Source: Celoporthe dispersa (taxonomy: Eukaryota > Ascomycota > Sordariomycetes > Diaporthales > Cryphonectriaceae). Taken from it: a stretch of DNA of 64,000 nucleotides. The stretch covers positions 5,350,501 to 5,414,500 of the forward strand of contig WAID01000003.1 in NCBI GenBank assembly GCA_016584495.1, in the 5' to 3' direction. Made by a program: the position numbers and the translations under genes. Below are positions 12,228 to 23,830 of this stretch, one piece after another. Numbering within the stretch: the stretch's first letter is position 1; each line of letters begins with the position of its first letter. Under the pieces are notes generated by a model. It was not told the DNA's origin, searched no databases, and was given only the letters and a program-made list of their open reading frames with translations.

Positions 12228-12676
12228 TTTGAGGTTTGTTTGGGTTGGTCGACGACGATGGAAACGGCCGGGCTCGATTTGAAGATGCGGCAACGTTGTC
12301 GCGAGGAAATTGAAACGTGTGTAGGGCTATTATTGTATTATCATGTCTTTTGAGGGATGGTCAGGATTAACCCGATTAATTGAGTGTTGGTGAGCTTTTG
12401 TTGAGCTTATTTGTCTGCGTTGTCGTTGTCGCTGTTGTGCTGTGTTGTGATCAGATACTGAGCGAGACAGGTGCACTTTCCAAGCTCACATGCTGTCATC
12501 TCAGGTGCAGAGAGCACTCCCGGCCGAGACAAGCCGAGTCGGCACCGGCTTGGTCACACCCTCGCAGCAACAGCACCATGCCAGTGCGTGATGTGATTTG
12601 ACCGCTTTAAGAAGCAAAAATAATAAACATTTGCGTAAGTCCAATACAAAGGCCATGTGATGTATTATTTGTATCT
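12228..12676. other. Short intergenic region, COG1 upstream / SAS10 downstream
   Basis: 449 bp between tandem minus-strand genes. It should contain the COG1 promoter and the SAS10 terminator. I see no further gene. Confidence 0.6.
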
Positions 12677-14550
12677 CTACAGCCTGACACTCTTGATGAG
12701 GCCCGTCTTGATACCCGTCGTCTCTCCCTGGTATCCTCCCGGACCCTCTCCCCCCTTGTACACAGCCTTCATGCTCCTCAGCTTCTTCTGCTTCTCCTCG
12801 TACTTCTTTCTCTTCTTCACTCTGGGGTTGCGCACATCCTTCTTCCTCCTCGGCGCCAGGCCCTTGTTCTTCTCTATCTGGTAGTTGATCTTCCGCTTGC
12901 CGTCCTCGCCCACCGTCTCCACCTCTACCACGCGGTCCGCTATGCTCGCCGCCGCCAGCGCTTCCTTGCGCGCGGTCTTGTCATCCTTCTTAGCTTTAGT
13001 GCGATGCGCAATCATGTCGTAATAGCCGTCCTCGTCGTCGCGCACTTGCTTGGCCACTTGCTCGTCGCCGCTGCTCTCGTCGTCACCCAGCGCGGTGCCG
13101 TGCTTGGAGTCCTTCTTGCCTCTGCGCTCGGCCTCGGCGTTGAGTCGCGCGGCGCGGTCCCTGAGACGCTCGCGGTAGGGAATATCCAGGTCACCACCGG
13201 CGTCACGTCCTGCATCAGCACGGCGGCTGGCTTTCTGGACGATCTGCGAGGTGTAGAACCGCAGGCTCTTCTTCTTTGCCGCCTTGTCAGCGGCTGACCC
13301 TGCATCCAGGATCTCCTCCTCGCCGAAGTCTGGGCGGTCGCCTGGAGCTGGCCTGACGGTCTTGGCCTTCTTCGCCTTCTTCGTCTTCGCGACAAGACCG
13401 TCCAGGTCGGCTAGCGATGCTTCCACTGCCTTCATCTTAGCCAGCCTCTCCTTCTCGGCCTTGGTCTTCTTCTTCTTGCTGTCGCCGTTGAGTCCGGCCC
13501 CCCCGTCGCCTTCTTGATCGACTTCACTACGGCATGCTCGGCCATCGACATGTCCTCGTCGACAGAGTCTAGTTCCGCGTCGCCAGCCAGCTCCGCGGCA
13601 GGCCTCAAGCTCCTGACCTGCTGCCAAGCCTCCCTGCAGCTCACCAGGGTCTCCATGACCTCATGGTCCCGGAGTTCTGCTGGGCTGAGAGAGACCTGGG
13701 GCTCGCTCGAGTCTCGCGACGGTGATGTGAGCACGGCGAAATAGCTTGCGAGAGCCGCGACGTAGCACCCCAGAGTCCAGTGCTTTGCCACTTCCAGTGA
13801 TTGCGCGGGCTTGCCCTGTGCCTCTTTTTGTAACTGGGCAAGTTGCGGTTGCAGCCTCTCGAACTCCTCCACGAGAGGCACAAACTCGGGATACCTCGCC
13901 TGCAGCAGCCGATACCTTTCGGCCGGGCCCATATCATCCGTGACCTCGATCTCTTTCAGCTCCTCCGTGACAACATCGGCCCCGCCCTGGGCTTCTTCCG
14001 CCGGCGCGACCCACTCGTCCTCGTCGAAGATGAAATCGGCCTCGTCCATATCAGCTAGCTTCTTCTGCTGCAACCTCTTGGCCTCGGCCTCCTCTTCTAG
14101 GGCATCCGCCTCCGTCTCGATGGCGTCGGCGTTGTAATACTCTTTTTTCGAGTCGCCCCACCAGCCCTCATCGCCCCCCTCATCACCAGCCTGCTCCTCC
14201 TCGTCATCATCGGCAACCCCGCCTGCCTTCTTCTTGATCTTTTTTGCCTGGGCCTTGGCGGCCTTCTGCAGCTCCTGGTACTCATCTTCCTCGTCGGATT
14301 CGGAGGAGTCCTCCCCTCGGAGGACTTCCTCGTCGGATGCCTCGAGGAACTCGTCTATCCGGTCGCCGGTGCGAGCACGCTTGGATCGTGGCTCATCCTC
14401 GAGCATGATCTTGTCCTTGTCGAGGAAGTACTGCTCCTGGTCGTCGGCGACGTCCTCGTAGGTGCGGATGGCGAGGCGCGCGTCGGCCGGGTTGAGGTCT
14501 TTCGGACCTGACGGCGCCGAGGCGCGGGTTGCCTTTCTCTTCTTGGCCAT
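12677..14550 (-). CDS. SAS10: U3 snoRNP / small-subunit processome protein Sas10/Utp3
   Basis: Nucleolar factor of 18S rRNA maturation, also linked to silencing in yeast. The ATG at 14550 (MAKKRKATRASAP) was chosen over the upstream open frame because it begins the basic, conserved part. Acidic N-terminal blocks come first, including DEEEQAGDEGGDEGWWG. A Sas10/Utp3/C1D-type helical region lies around residues 215-330 (ERYRLLQARYPEFVPLVEEF). The C terminus is the Sas10 domain: NYQIEKNKGLAPRRKKDVRN, PRVKKRKKYEEKQKKLRSMK and GGYQGETTGIKTGLIKSVRL. Seven consecutive C (13498-13504) should be eight: adding one joins KSIKKATGG to AGLNGDSKKKKTKAEKER and yields 624 aa. No intron. It is divergent from TSC10 across 623 bp. 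Confidence 0.92.
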
Positions 14551-15173
14551 GACTGTGAACCCTTCTATTCCTGCGAGGAGGGGGTTTGGACCGGCCGCAG
14601 AATGTGAGGTTGGCGTGTGAGAAAAACGCAAGGCGGGCTTGTTCGGCAGACTGGATTCGGTTGGACAATCGACACCCAAAAAATTTCCAGGGCTTTTGGG
14701 AAAGGCAAAGGCCAGGGGGGGTCCACTAGAAAGTCTTATCGATAAGGGTGGCCGCCCGCCTATGCTCGCCTCTCAATGCAGGGGTCCGACAACATGCATG
14801 GTACTACGACGGTACCTTCTCCGCTACTGTAAATACATCACATAATTAGTACATAGTGGTAGTGCTCAGGATCCTCAGCCTCACTCATAGAGCTCTTTCC
14901 TCCCTACCGTCACATTTCATCCCCTCACCGTCGTGCTACCTTAGAAGATTGCAGGGCCAATCAGGACCACACCACACGGCTCAGCTCCCTCCTGGTAAAT
15001 GAGACGTGGCGGTTGCGGGCTTGTCTGCGCAGATTAGCAGAAGCAAGGACCCGGACCCAACATCTCTTGCCTGGTTGACAGGACCGCTCCAGCTCATCCG
15101 GGCTGATCCATCGCAGCCCACCGTGCCTCAGTCCGGCCCAACACTTTAACCTCTGCTGCCATTGAGCGAGGTT
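14551..15173. other. Divergent promoter interval SAS10 / TSC10
   Basis: Shared upstream region of two housekeeping genes. It contains a perfect 12-bp palindrome with two inverted GATA-type cores at 14735-14746 and a stretch near 14790-14815 with GGTAC motifs. No open frame of interest was seen. Confidence 0.6.
14735..14746. promoter_or_regulatory. Palindromic CTTATCGATAAG, candidate GATA-factor site
   Basis: The 12 bases are their own reverse complement and contain two overlapping inverted GATAA motifs. Fungal GATA factors bind GATA pairs, so this is a reasonable but untested regulatory site in the divergent promoter. Confidence 0.4.
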
Positions 15174-16383
15174 ATGGACTACATAAGATCGGCCAAGACG
15201 TCTCACCTGACTACGGCTGCTGCAGGTCTCTTGGCCGTCACCATCGCGTCCACCATGGGCTTCTTCGGCAAGAACCAGATGCCCGTCGAGGGCAAGGTAG
15301 GCCTTGCACCTAGACTTCTATACCTGTGATGCACAAATGACTAACATGAGAGTTTCCAAAAAATGAATCTAGACCGTCCTTATCACAGGAGGTTCCGAGG
15401 GTATGGGATTGAGCGTGGCGTGTCAACTGGCCGCCAAGGGAGCAGACGTCGTGATCATCTCGCGCAGTGCTGAGAAGCTTGAGAAGGCGCTGAAGCAGGT
15501 CGCGGTAGGTAGTTCAGAAGCTCCTCTTGGGACCCCTCGTGGCCTCCACGCCGTGACTGACATGTCTGCTCTATTTCTTTCTTAACAGGCTGCCGCCAAG
15601 TCACCCTCACAACGCTTCCACTCCATCCCATGCGACGTCTCCCAGCCAGACTACGCCCCCTCCATCGTCTCCCGGGTCACGGAGTGGAACAACGGCCAGG
15701 CCCCTGACATAGTCTGGTGCGTGGCCGGGATGAGCACACCGATGCTCTTCCACGACGATCGCGTCATGCCTGAGATGCGCCGCGAGATGGACATCAACTT
15801 CTTCGGCACCGCTGAGATGGCCCACGCCATCCTGCGGGCCTGGTGGTCCCCGGACAACCGGTTCCCCGCCGACCAGCCCAAGCACCTCATCTTCACATCG
15901 TCGGTCCTCGCCCTCTACGGCGTGGTGGGCTACACCACCTACAACCCTTCCAAGTGGGCCCTGCGCGGCCTCGCCGATACCCTGACGCAGGAGGCCCTCC
16001 TGTACCCGGACCAACCCGTCAAGATCCACCTCGTCATGCCGGGTTCCATCACCACGTCGAGCTTCGAGCACGAGCAGCGCATCAAGCCCGACATCACGAT
16101 GCAGCTGGAGAAGGATGACCCACAACAGACCCCGGACGAGGTCGCCCAGAAGTCCATCGCCGGCCTGGAGGCGGGTCAGTACTACGTGACCGTCGCGCTG
16201 CTGGGCCATCTGATGAGGTGGGGTGGGCTGGGAAGCGCAACGAGGAACAACGCCCTAGTGGACACCATCATGATGTGGATCATGACGCCCATCTGGTTGA
16301 TCGTGCAGGCCGTGTTGAATGGTGATATCAAGAAGTTTGCCAAGACCAAGGGGCACCCGAGTACATATCCCAGGAAGGAATAG
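15174..16383 (+). CDS. TSC10: 3-ketodihydrosphingosine (3-ketosphinganine) reductase
   Basis: ER-membrane short-chain dehydrogenase that reduces 3-ketosphinganine to dihydrosphingosine in sphingolipid synthesis. Three exons: 15174-15296, 15373-15504 and 15589-16383, with introns of 76 and 84 bp. The product is 349 aa with no frame correction. An N-terminal hydrophobic segment (LTTAAAGLLAVTIAS) precedes the NAD(P)-binding motif TVLITGGSEGMGLSV. The catalytic set is FTSSVLALYG and TTYNPSKWALRGLAD (YxxxK). The family-specific parts DINFFGTAEMAHAIL and VMPGSITTSSFEHEQ are clear. A C-terminal membrane segment (MMWIMTPIWLIVQAVL) fits the cytosol-facing ER topology of Tsc10. It is convergent with the next gene, with 296 bp between stop codons. 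Confidence 0.94.
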
Positions 16384-16679
16384 GTGCGGCTGTACATGTA
16401 TCTGCGCTCTGACAGGATCTAATCTTGAGTTTCGTACAAGGGACGATGGATGACCTGTAAGGTCACCCGTATGATAGCATAACACGGAATGCGTGAGAAT
16501 CAAGTCCGATCCTTGGTTGAGACACCTTGACAAGCACGCAGAGCAGGTTATTTCCGCTACTGAATCGCGGTGGCAAGTTCATAAAATATATTCATAGTAA
16601 GAGTAGAGAGCATTCAGTTCGAAGAAAGGGAGTGGAGGAAACCATACTAACTTCGCGTTTCTCAACATTTTTTGTGTTT

Positions 16680-18182
16680 TCATCGCCAGAACCAGCCCGA
16701 GGATCTGCCCGCAGTGCCTACAACCTTGTCCTTCTCATCCTGGTGGACAACACTTGAAGACTCGATCCGGCCTGCCTGTGTCGAGGCCTGGCTCTCTTTT
16801 TCAGATGAAGGGTGAACGCTGTATCGGGACTCACGGCTGACTTCATTGCCATCCTTATCCAGTGTCCTAATTTCAGTCTTCTGGTGGACATAACCAAACA
16901 TGTCAACATGCTGGGTCGTTGACCGGATCGTCTTGCCGTGCGACTCGTCATGAGCCACAACCTCCGTTTGTGGTGACCGCCCCGTCTGCGATCCTGCCCA
17001 AAGTGTAGCAGGCCAGGAAGTCTCAGTGTCTTCATTCTTTCGCGCATCATGCGTCATGGCCTTGGCAAAGTTTCCGAACGATGTGTCCGCCTCTGCCACA
17101 GCGCTTTCGATGGCGGAGAAAAGATCGTCCTCGCTCGCAGGCTGTTGTTTCTTCTGCGGTACCTTGTCATCGTCGGTCCTCAAGAACGCATCGAGGTCGA
17201 ATATTTCCGATACGTCCTTCTTGAAATCCTCTGCCATGTGCCTCACCTCGCGAAAGATGTCGGCGATGTTGAATGTGAAGTCTTTGTCCAACTTCTTCAT
17301 CGTCTCCTTCTTCCATTCCTCGAGGTCCGCCGGGCACACCTCCTTTTTGAGGTCCTGTGCCATCTGTTCCATCTGACGAACAAAGTCCGCGGGGTTGAAG
17401 GTGACATTCTTATCAAAATGCTTGAATAGATCGTTCCTCCTACTCTCGAACAACTCCTGCTGTCGCCTCGCCTCCTGTAGTTCCAGCTCCGCAGCCTGCC
17501 TCCGCCGCTCGTCAAACCACTGTTCCACCGACCTGGGGCGGTGCCCGGCAGCCTGCTCCTCAGATACAGCTGTAGCTACTCCATGGCGTCTCGAAGCGAG
17601 GTCCAGGTCGGCCGCTGGCAGGGGTTCCTGCAGCAGGCCGCGGTTCACGAGGCGGTTTGCCCAGAACAAAGTGGGTTCCTGGCCGTGTCTGAAGGCCCTA
17701 ACGACGATGCGCTTGTATTCGGCGTGGTTGCGGAGGTCCATCAGGGGCTGGTCGGTAGCGGCTGCCAGGAGGTCCTCAAAAGCGTCATCGAAGCCAAAGA
17801 GGTGGCCATCACTGGCGGCGACGTCGATAGGCAGGTCATTGGGTACGGGCTGGGGCAGGTGACGGAGGTTGTACGGGGAGTAAGGAGAAGATTGCGCCCA
17901 GTCATTCCAGTACTCTGTTGTTGTTTTGATATTGTGGTCGAGGGGGCTCGGTGCCATCGCTTGCGCGCTAGAAACAAGCCGCGAAGCTGAACGGGGAGCT
18001 CCGGTATGCTCGGAGGAGGTGGATTGATGCGTGGGAAGAGGATCTGGCTGGGATGTTGTTGAGACACGATCTGTCCCCAGCCCTTTTGTCAAGAGCGATA
18101 GACCACTTCCGATGCGTGCGTCAACGTGTTGCCTAAATCTGATGAAGGGGTTCCTTGGCGATTGAGGGCCGTCGTCAGGCAT
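16680..18182 (-). CDS. Ascomycete protein of unknown function with an internal sequence repeat
   Basis: I do not recognise the family. One uninterrupted exon of 500 aa starts at the ATG at 18182 (MPDDGPQSPRNPFIRF), preferred over an ATG 24 codons upstream whose intervening peptide looks like leader. No membrane segment is visible. Residues about 90-160 are rich in Tyr, Asn and Pro (YWNDWAQSSPYSPYNLRHL). A charged coiled-coil-like stretch begins at SVEQWFDERRRQAAELELQ. Two copies of a roughly 36-residue unit follow in tandem: FDKNVTFNPADFVRQMEQMA and LDKDFTFNIADIFREVRHMA, each ending DLKKEV or DFKKDV. The tail is Ser-rich and ends SSGWFWR. Codon usage is like its neighbours and the frame is intact, so it is very probably a real gene. 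Confidence 0.8.
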   Translation of the reverse strand: MPDDGPQSPRNPFIRFRQHVDARIGSGLSLLTKGLGTDRVSTTSQPDPLPTHQSTSSEHTGAPRSASRLVSSAQAMAPSPLDHNIKTTTEYWNDWAQSSPYSPYNLRHLPQPVPNDLPIDVAASDGHLFGFDDAFEDLLAAATDQPLMDLRNHAEYKRIVVRAFRHGQEPTLFWANRLVNRGLLQEPLPAADLDLASRRHGVATAVSEEQAAGHRPRSVEQWFDERRRQAAELELQEARRQQELFESRRNDLFKHFDKNVTFNPADFVRQMEQMAQDLKKEVCPADLEEWKKETMKKLDKDFTFNIADIFREVRHMAEDFKKDVSEIFDLDAFLRTDDDKVPQKKQQPASEDDLFSAIESAVAEADTSFGNFAKAMTHDARKNEDTETSWPATLWAGSQTGRSPQTEVVAHDESHGKTIRSTTQHVDMFGYVHQKTEIRTLDKDGNEVSRESRYSVHPSSEKESQASTQAGRIESSSVVHQDEKDKVVGTAGRSSGWFWR

Positions 18183-19948
18183 CGTGCTCTGCCTTCGGTG
18201 GCGAGTGTAGGAACTCGGAACAACCGGGGCGGTCGTGATGTCGGTCCAGAGCAAAGCACGGCTTATTTAGGTATCAGAAGATCAGGTCGCTCTAGACGAA
18301 TCAGAATTTAGGACTGAAAAGTGGCAGAAATTCCTCTCGCGTTCGTGAAGCAGGAAGGTAGTTATATTGTTCATGATGGGAATGAGGTGAGTGAGGCGAA
18401 GTTCGATGCGTTGCCAGCTGCTTCCAGGGTTCACATGTCAAGCACTGCGGCCCCTCCCGCGAGTGGGGCTAAGGCATTGTTTCCACAGGCGGGCTCGTCT
18501 CCGTCTTCTCTTCCAACAGAGCACAAATGTCATGGACCTGCCGCGCCTGTTTTATCTATCGACTTCAATAGAAGGGACTCGCAAGAGCATCATATATACT
18601 TCATATATTTCTCAGAGACCCAATTGTGCCCAATTCGTTCTACACACCTCAGCGGACCCCTCAGACTGCTTCGTACTCCCTAGCGGCGATCCTCCGAACC
18701 CCTCCACACTGTCCATGTGATGAGACTCGGGCTCATGAAATGCTCATCCTGCCTTACAGACAGGTCACAATCAGCAGCGAGTGTTGAGCAGCACTTTCGG
18801 GATAAATTCTCCTGCTGTACAGAATCTGCGGGGCTGTCACCTCTGTTTTATCCTCCGCTGCAGAGGCGCGTGTGGATCGAACGATTTAGGACTGTGTCTG
18901 AAGAGTGTACCGTGTTGGAGGCAGTATCTCCAGTGCGTCGTGCTTAGACATGCTGCATAGCTCCTGGCAAGGGGATTGAAGCTTGTATCTCTTCTTTCAG
19001 GTTAGGATGATGTTAGCGCCGAACGCTTCATAAGAAGAATAGTTATGATGCATCCATAAATGTCGACTCCCCTCGAGCACTTTATGTTATACACACTCGG
19101 AACGCCCGTGATGCAATCTACTACAAATATCCGAGTTGTGAAGACAAAATTCAAGTGTACGAGTTTGCCCAGCCGCTCGGGCCGGTCCAGGGCCCCTCCA
19201 GGGTGCCCAGGCACAGGCCCAGGTACCCATGGCAGCGGCTCTTCAGGGGCCTGACCTCTGAGCTTACCAGTGCCAACGCCCCCCCTTACTACTAAAAACT
19301 CACTGTACCCTCCTGCCAGGTACCGTCTGCCAGCACCGCTAAGGTGGACATGACGGCATGGCATGGCATGGGGTTCATGCAGCCCAACTCGAGGCCTTGA
19401 TCTGATCTGACAAGACCCCGACGATGAACCTCCCCAGGCCAATCGACTATTTCCTGCCCATTGACGACAACATTTTGAGCTTTAGCTGCAGGCACATCTT
19501 CTGCAGCCCATCTTTTCTCCTCCACCCTCTCTGCTCTTGCAGCTGATCAGTTTCCATTTCGGATCTCGTGATTTACATTTTTCTTGGACATTTGGGAATT
19601 CGAGCTATCCGTGCATTTTCTGGACCGTGTTTCATTTCTCTTCCTTCGGCTGTCGTCATCTATTCTTATCGACATTTGTGCTCAATCCGCTGTGTCTGAT
19701 TAAACCTTCCCCCTTCTCGGCCTTCTCGGCCCCAGAGAGCGAACCTTACTCCTCCCAGCGCCCTCGCATAACGACAAGAACTTTACCGTGCGACCACCCG
19801 TGCTGGTCACAACCTCCCCAGCCCGCGAGAATTGAGCACCCGGAAAGTCGCGACTATCCCCTCAGCACCACGTCTACCCATGATACGACCCAGATCTAGA
19901 CGCTCCTCGAGTCCTCGGCCTGCCGCGACTGACGGCCTCTGAGCGGCC
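18183..19948. other. Divergent intergenic region upstream of the unknown gene and the NIPA gene
   Basis: A 1.77-kb region with no recognisable coding sequence. The last 450 bp before 19949 are pyrimidine-rich and probably include a long NIPA 5' leader. Confidence 0.55.
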
Positions 19949-22136
19949 ATGTACCTACCGACGCTGTCCTCCCTCCCCGCTCGAACCATCCCGTACCTGC
20001 TACCTTCCTACACATCCTCGAATTACCTCTTCGACGGCGGCGGCGGCGATGGCTCTTCTGACGACTCTGCGAAGAACTGGTCCTCTATCATCGGCATCAC
20101 CACTGCGATTGTAGGCAACGTCTTGATCGCCCTCGCCCTGAACGTCCAGCGCTATGCCCATACCCGCCTGCACAGCGAGCGCAAAAGAGCACGCGAGCGC
20201 GCCAGGCAGGCACTCAAGAATGCGAAGAACGGCGGTTCGTCGCGGGGCTACGGCGCCCTCGACGAGGCGGGCGACGGGAGCACCAGGGCCGACAGGGACG
20301 GGGACGATGGCGCGGGCGAGTCGGACCCCCTGACGCGGTCGTTCCGCTCCGAAGATACACAATGGTCAGAGAACTCTGACGACGACGGGATGCCCAAGGC
20401 GCCCTCGACCTACCTCAAGTCGCCGTACTGGTGGCTGGGCCAGATTCTGATCACGGTGGGGGAGATGGGAAATTTCTTGGCATACGGCTTCGCGCCCGCG
20501 TCGATCGTCTCGCCGCTGGGCGTGGTGGCTCTCATCTCCAACTGCGTCATCGCGCCCATCTTCTTCAAGGAGAAGTTCAGGAGACGAGATTTCTGGGGTG
20601 TCGTCATTGCCGTGGGCGGCGCCGTGACGGTTGTCCTGAGCGCCAACACCCAGGAGACGAAGCTGGACCCGCATGACGTGTGGGAGCACATCACGACGAT
20701 GGGTTTCAAGACGTATATGGCTGTGACCTGCGGCCTGATCGTTCTCCTGATGTGGCTGAGCCCGAAGTACGGGAACCGCACCATCTTGATCGATCTTGGC
20801 CTCGTCGGCCTATTTGGTACGCCAGGCCTCCCCCCGCCCTGCTTGTGGTTTCTGAAGACGCTGACGAGATGCTGTAGGCGGCTATACTGCCCTCTCGACC
20901 AAGGGTGTGGCATCTATGCTGTCATCCACATTGCTGAGGGCGTTCACCACACCGGTCACGTACGTCTTGATAGCGATCCTGCTCGGAACGGCCATCATGC
21001 AGATCCGCTATGTGAACAAGGCCCTGCAAAGGTTCGACTCGACGCAGGTCATACCGATCCAGTTCGTGTCTTTCACGCTGTGTGTGATCATCGGAAGCGC
21101 TGTCCTCTACCGCGACTTCGAGCGCACCACGGCAGAGCGAGCCGTCAAATTCATTGGTGGCTGCTTTCTCACGTTCTTTGGCGTATTCCTCATCACCAGC
21201 GGCCGGCCGCCGGCAGACGGGGACGGGGATGAAGAGATACTATCCGACGGGGAGGATGTCGAGGAGACCATCCGTCTCGCGGAGCAGGACACGCCTGCGG
21301 CTCCATCACCCGAGGTGCAGAGGCGCCGCAACAGTGGTGCTAGGAGCCGGCGGTCATCGCGGGTGAGCTTCATGGATGCCGTCAACAAGCCGCTGGCAGT
21401 TCTCGCGGAGACGGGCGTACCGACACCCAGGTCCCAGGGAGGTGCGAACTCGAGGACATCGCTCCTCACCCCAAATGAGGCCACAGAGGCGGCACCGCTC
21501 CTGCGAACACCGTCGCGCGAGCCGCTTGTGCATCCAGGCATCCACCAGGCCCTATCAACAGAATCTGCAGTCACAATATCAAGCATTACCCCCATGCAAT
21601 CGGAGCCTTCAACGCATCCTGGATCCCCATCGAACCAGGACACCACGCTGTGCAACGCCACCACTGACGCCAACTCAACGCCTCGGCCCTCCACATCGGC
21701 GCCCCGGTCACGGCTTCACCATTACAGCAGCCACATTTTCTCACCTTCGCCCTTCGACTCAGCCGTCAGGGGTCTGGTCCCTTCCACCCTGCTGACGGAC
21801 TCACCCTCGGCAAAGCGACCGCCATCACGGAGGCGGCTCAGCCGGCCCAGCCTGCGGAACAGCCTGTTTGTGCCGCAGGATGAGCTCGAGCAGGCGCAGG
21901 AGGACGTGGGCATCATGAGCGCCATCGAGCGGAGCCGCACGGCAGATGGCGAGTTCGATGGGGAGTCGCCCATCGACGGTCCAAAAAAGAGAGGATTTCG
22001 GAATCGTGCCAAGAGTCTGACGCATGCTGTGGGTGACCTCTTCGGGGTCGGCGCGAAAACCGATGCCGACAGGAGCGAAGATGAGGAGCAGGGCGGTGAT
22101 CGGAGACAGGGCAATCAGAGCACGGAGACGCTGTGA
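19949..22136 (+). CDS. NIPA-type (DUF803) multi-pass membrane protein, putative Mg2+ transporter family
   Basis: Belongs to the NIPA/DUF803 family, whose animal members transport Mg2+; function here is inferred only. Exon 1 is 19949-20816, a 61-bp intron spans 20817-20877, and exon 2 is 20878-22136, giving 708 aa. The first helix is SSIIGITTAIVGNVLIALAL. A charged loop with a Ser/Asp-rich segment follows, then the conserved block YWWLGQILITVGEMGNFLAY plus FAPASIVSPLGVVALISNCV. Further blocks are FFKEKFRRRDFWGVVIAVGG, GYTALSTKGVASMLSS and TPVTYVLIAILLGTAIMQIR. About 310 C-terminal residues after the last helix (FIGGCFLTFFGVFLITSG) form a Ser/Pro/Arg-rich cytosolic tail with many basic-Ser motifs. 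Such a tail is common in fungal members but long compared with animal NIPAs. It is convergent with the SDR gene. Confidence 0.9.
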
Positions 22137-22544
22137 TCTATCTCACCCGCGGACCAGATGAGAAAGAGCACCTGAGGTTTGGATATAGAACTGCATCCCA
22201 GGAACGGCTGGATGCGAGGCTCGCAAAGGGAAGGCGTTAAACGGGTCAGCGGTTCTGATTCTAGCTGGTGTTCATATGGGCCTTTGTTTCTTTTTTTCTT
22301 TTCTCCTTCTCCCTCTCCCATCTTTCGCCTCTCACATTGTGTGGGTGGGCGCAAGCGTGTTTTGACTGAGGGGTTTGTTTTTACAAGTGTTGGATTTCAA
22401 GACCAAAAAATTCCATACCATTTGTGGATGGATGGACATCGGCAGGTGTCTTCCGTCATAACATAATACCATCTCGAGACACCCATCTCGTCTTGCTCAA
22501 CTCTCGAAGCTCAAACCCAAGCCAGTCACAGAACATGCCTCGCC

Positions 22545-23830
22545 TCACAGCTTAGTCCTCCTCGCGACCGCACTATCATACCGCCTCCCCTCCTCATCCT
22601 GCTCCCTCACCGACAAATCCGGCAGCACGGCCGGCATAATCCGCCGCGGACTCGCACCCGGCACGACCGAGTACCGCGACAAGTCCGTCACGCCGCAGTG
22701 CTCCCTCAGGAAATCCTCGTCGAGGAGCAGCTGGCCGTTGACGACGGGGGCCGGGGCGCGCAGGATGGCGAGAATGGCGTCGGAGAAGATGGTGGGCTTG
22801 CGAAGGTCGGTAGTCTCGGCGGGGTTGGTGCGGGTGAACTGTTCTGTTGCGGCGGACTGTATGGACTTATTGTTGTTGTGGACGAGGTCAGCCATAGACA
22901 AGAGAGAGAGTTTTGGAGCAGAGGAGAAATACAGAGGGAGGAAACAAAAGGAAACGCACCACAGCAGGCCAGATACTCGTCACCGCACAGCCCCGCTCCC
23001 CCACCAGGCCCTGCCGCTCAAAGTCCATCCCCAGCCCCTTGGTCAACACGCTCATGCCCACCTTGCCCACCGCGTACGCCGTCTTGCCTCGGAAAAAGCG
23101 GCTGTAGATGGGCGGACTGACGATGATGATACGCCCGCCCTGCCGCTGCCGCAGGGTCAGGTGAGGAAGGCAGGCCTGCACGGCGCCGTAGAGGCCCTCT
23201 ACGTTGACGCGCTGCATGAGCTGAAAGCGCTTCATGGGTGTGTCCTTGACGGAGGCCCACCAGATGGCGCCGGGGTTGTAGATTAGGACGTCCAGGTGGT
23301 GGTATTTCTTGGTGTTAGGGGAGGGTCGTCAGTAGGGAGATGGGCTTCTGGGCCATTGGGGCAAGGGAAGGAAGGGCTTGCAGGCTGAGAAGGGGGAGGG
23401 AAGGGGGGTTGAAGGCGGAGAGCGTGAGGAAGTCTCCTTTCATACTTCGATGGTCTGCTCGACTAGCCTTTGAATGCTCCCAAGGTCCCTGACATCAACT
23501 GCAATAGCGATGGCCTCGCCGCCATTCTCTCGGATCTCTCGCTCGACGGTGCTGATGGTGGACCGAGGTGAGTTAGGATCGGGTGGGAAAGGCACGGTCG
23601 AGGAATAAGCATCACTGGTGGACTTGGCCGCAACGACCACTATGAAGAAGGCCGGTATTAATACCCAGCGAACAGACTCTCACGTATATATCTCCCAGCT
23701 TTCTTTCTTTCCTTCTTTTCCTTTTCCTAAACTTACCTCTGTAGCCGTTCCTAGCCAGGTCGATTGCTATCTGTCTTCCTATCCCCCTCGAGGCGCCCAT
23801 GACCAGAGCTACAGGCTTATCTAGGGACAT
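22545..23830 (-). CDS. Short-chain dehydrogenase, HSDL2-like, with PTS1-like C terminus
   Basis: NAD(P)-dependent SDR resembling the dehydrogenase part of animal HSDL2, without the SCP2 domain; the substrate is unknown. Four exons: 23830-23737, 23639-23446, 23307-22960 and 22865-22545. Introns are 97, 138 and 94 bp. The phases close exactly and give 318 aa. Motifs: LVMGASRGIGRQIAIDLARN (cofactor glycine motif), AIAVDVRDLGSIQRLVEQTI, LDVLIYNPGAIWW (NAG-like), IIIVSPPIYSR (catalytic Ser) and YAVGKVGMSVLTKGLGMD (YxxxK). The last splice reads SIWPAV then SIQSAATEQFTR; an acceptor nine bases later is also in frame. The protein ends RRTKL, a plausible peroxisomal PTS1. It is divergent from the kappa GST, whose start is only 397 bp away. 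Confidence 0.88.

Noticed and set aside
13432..14679. SAS10 as two genes (13432-14679 and 12677-13627)
   Set aside because: The two frames overlap at a seven-base C run. Each alone lacks half of the conserved protein, and one added base joins them.
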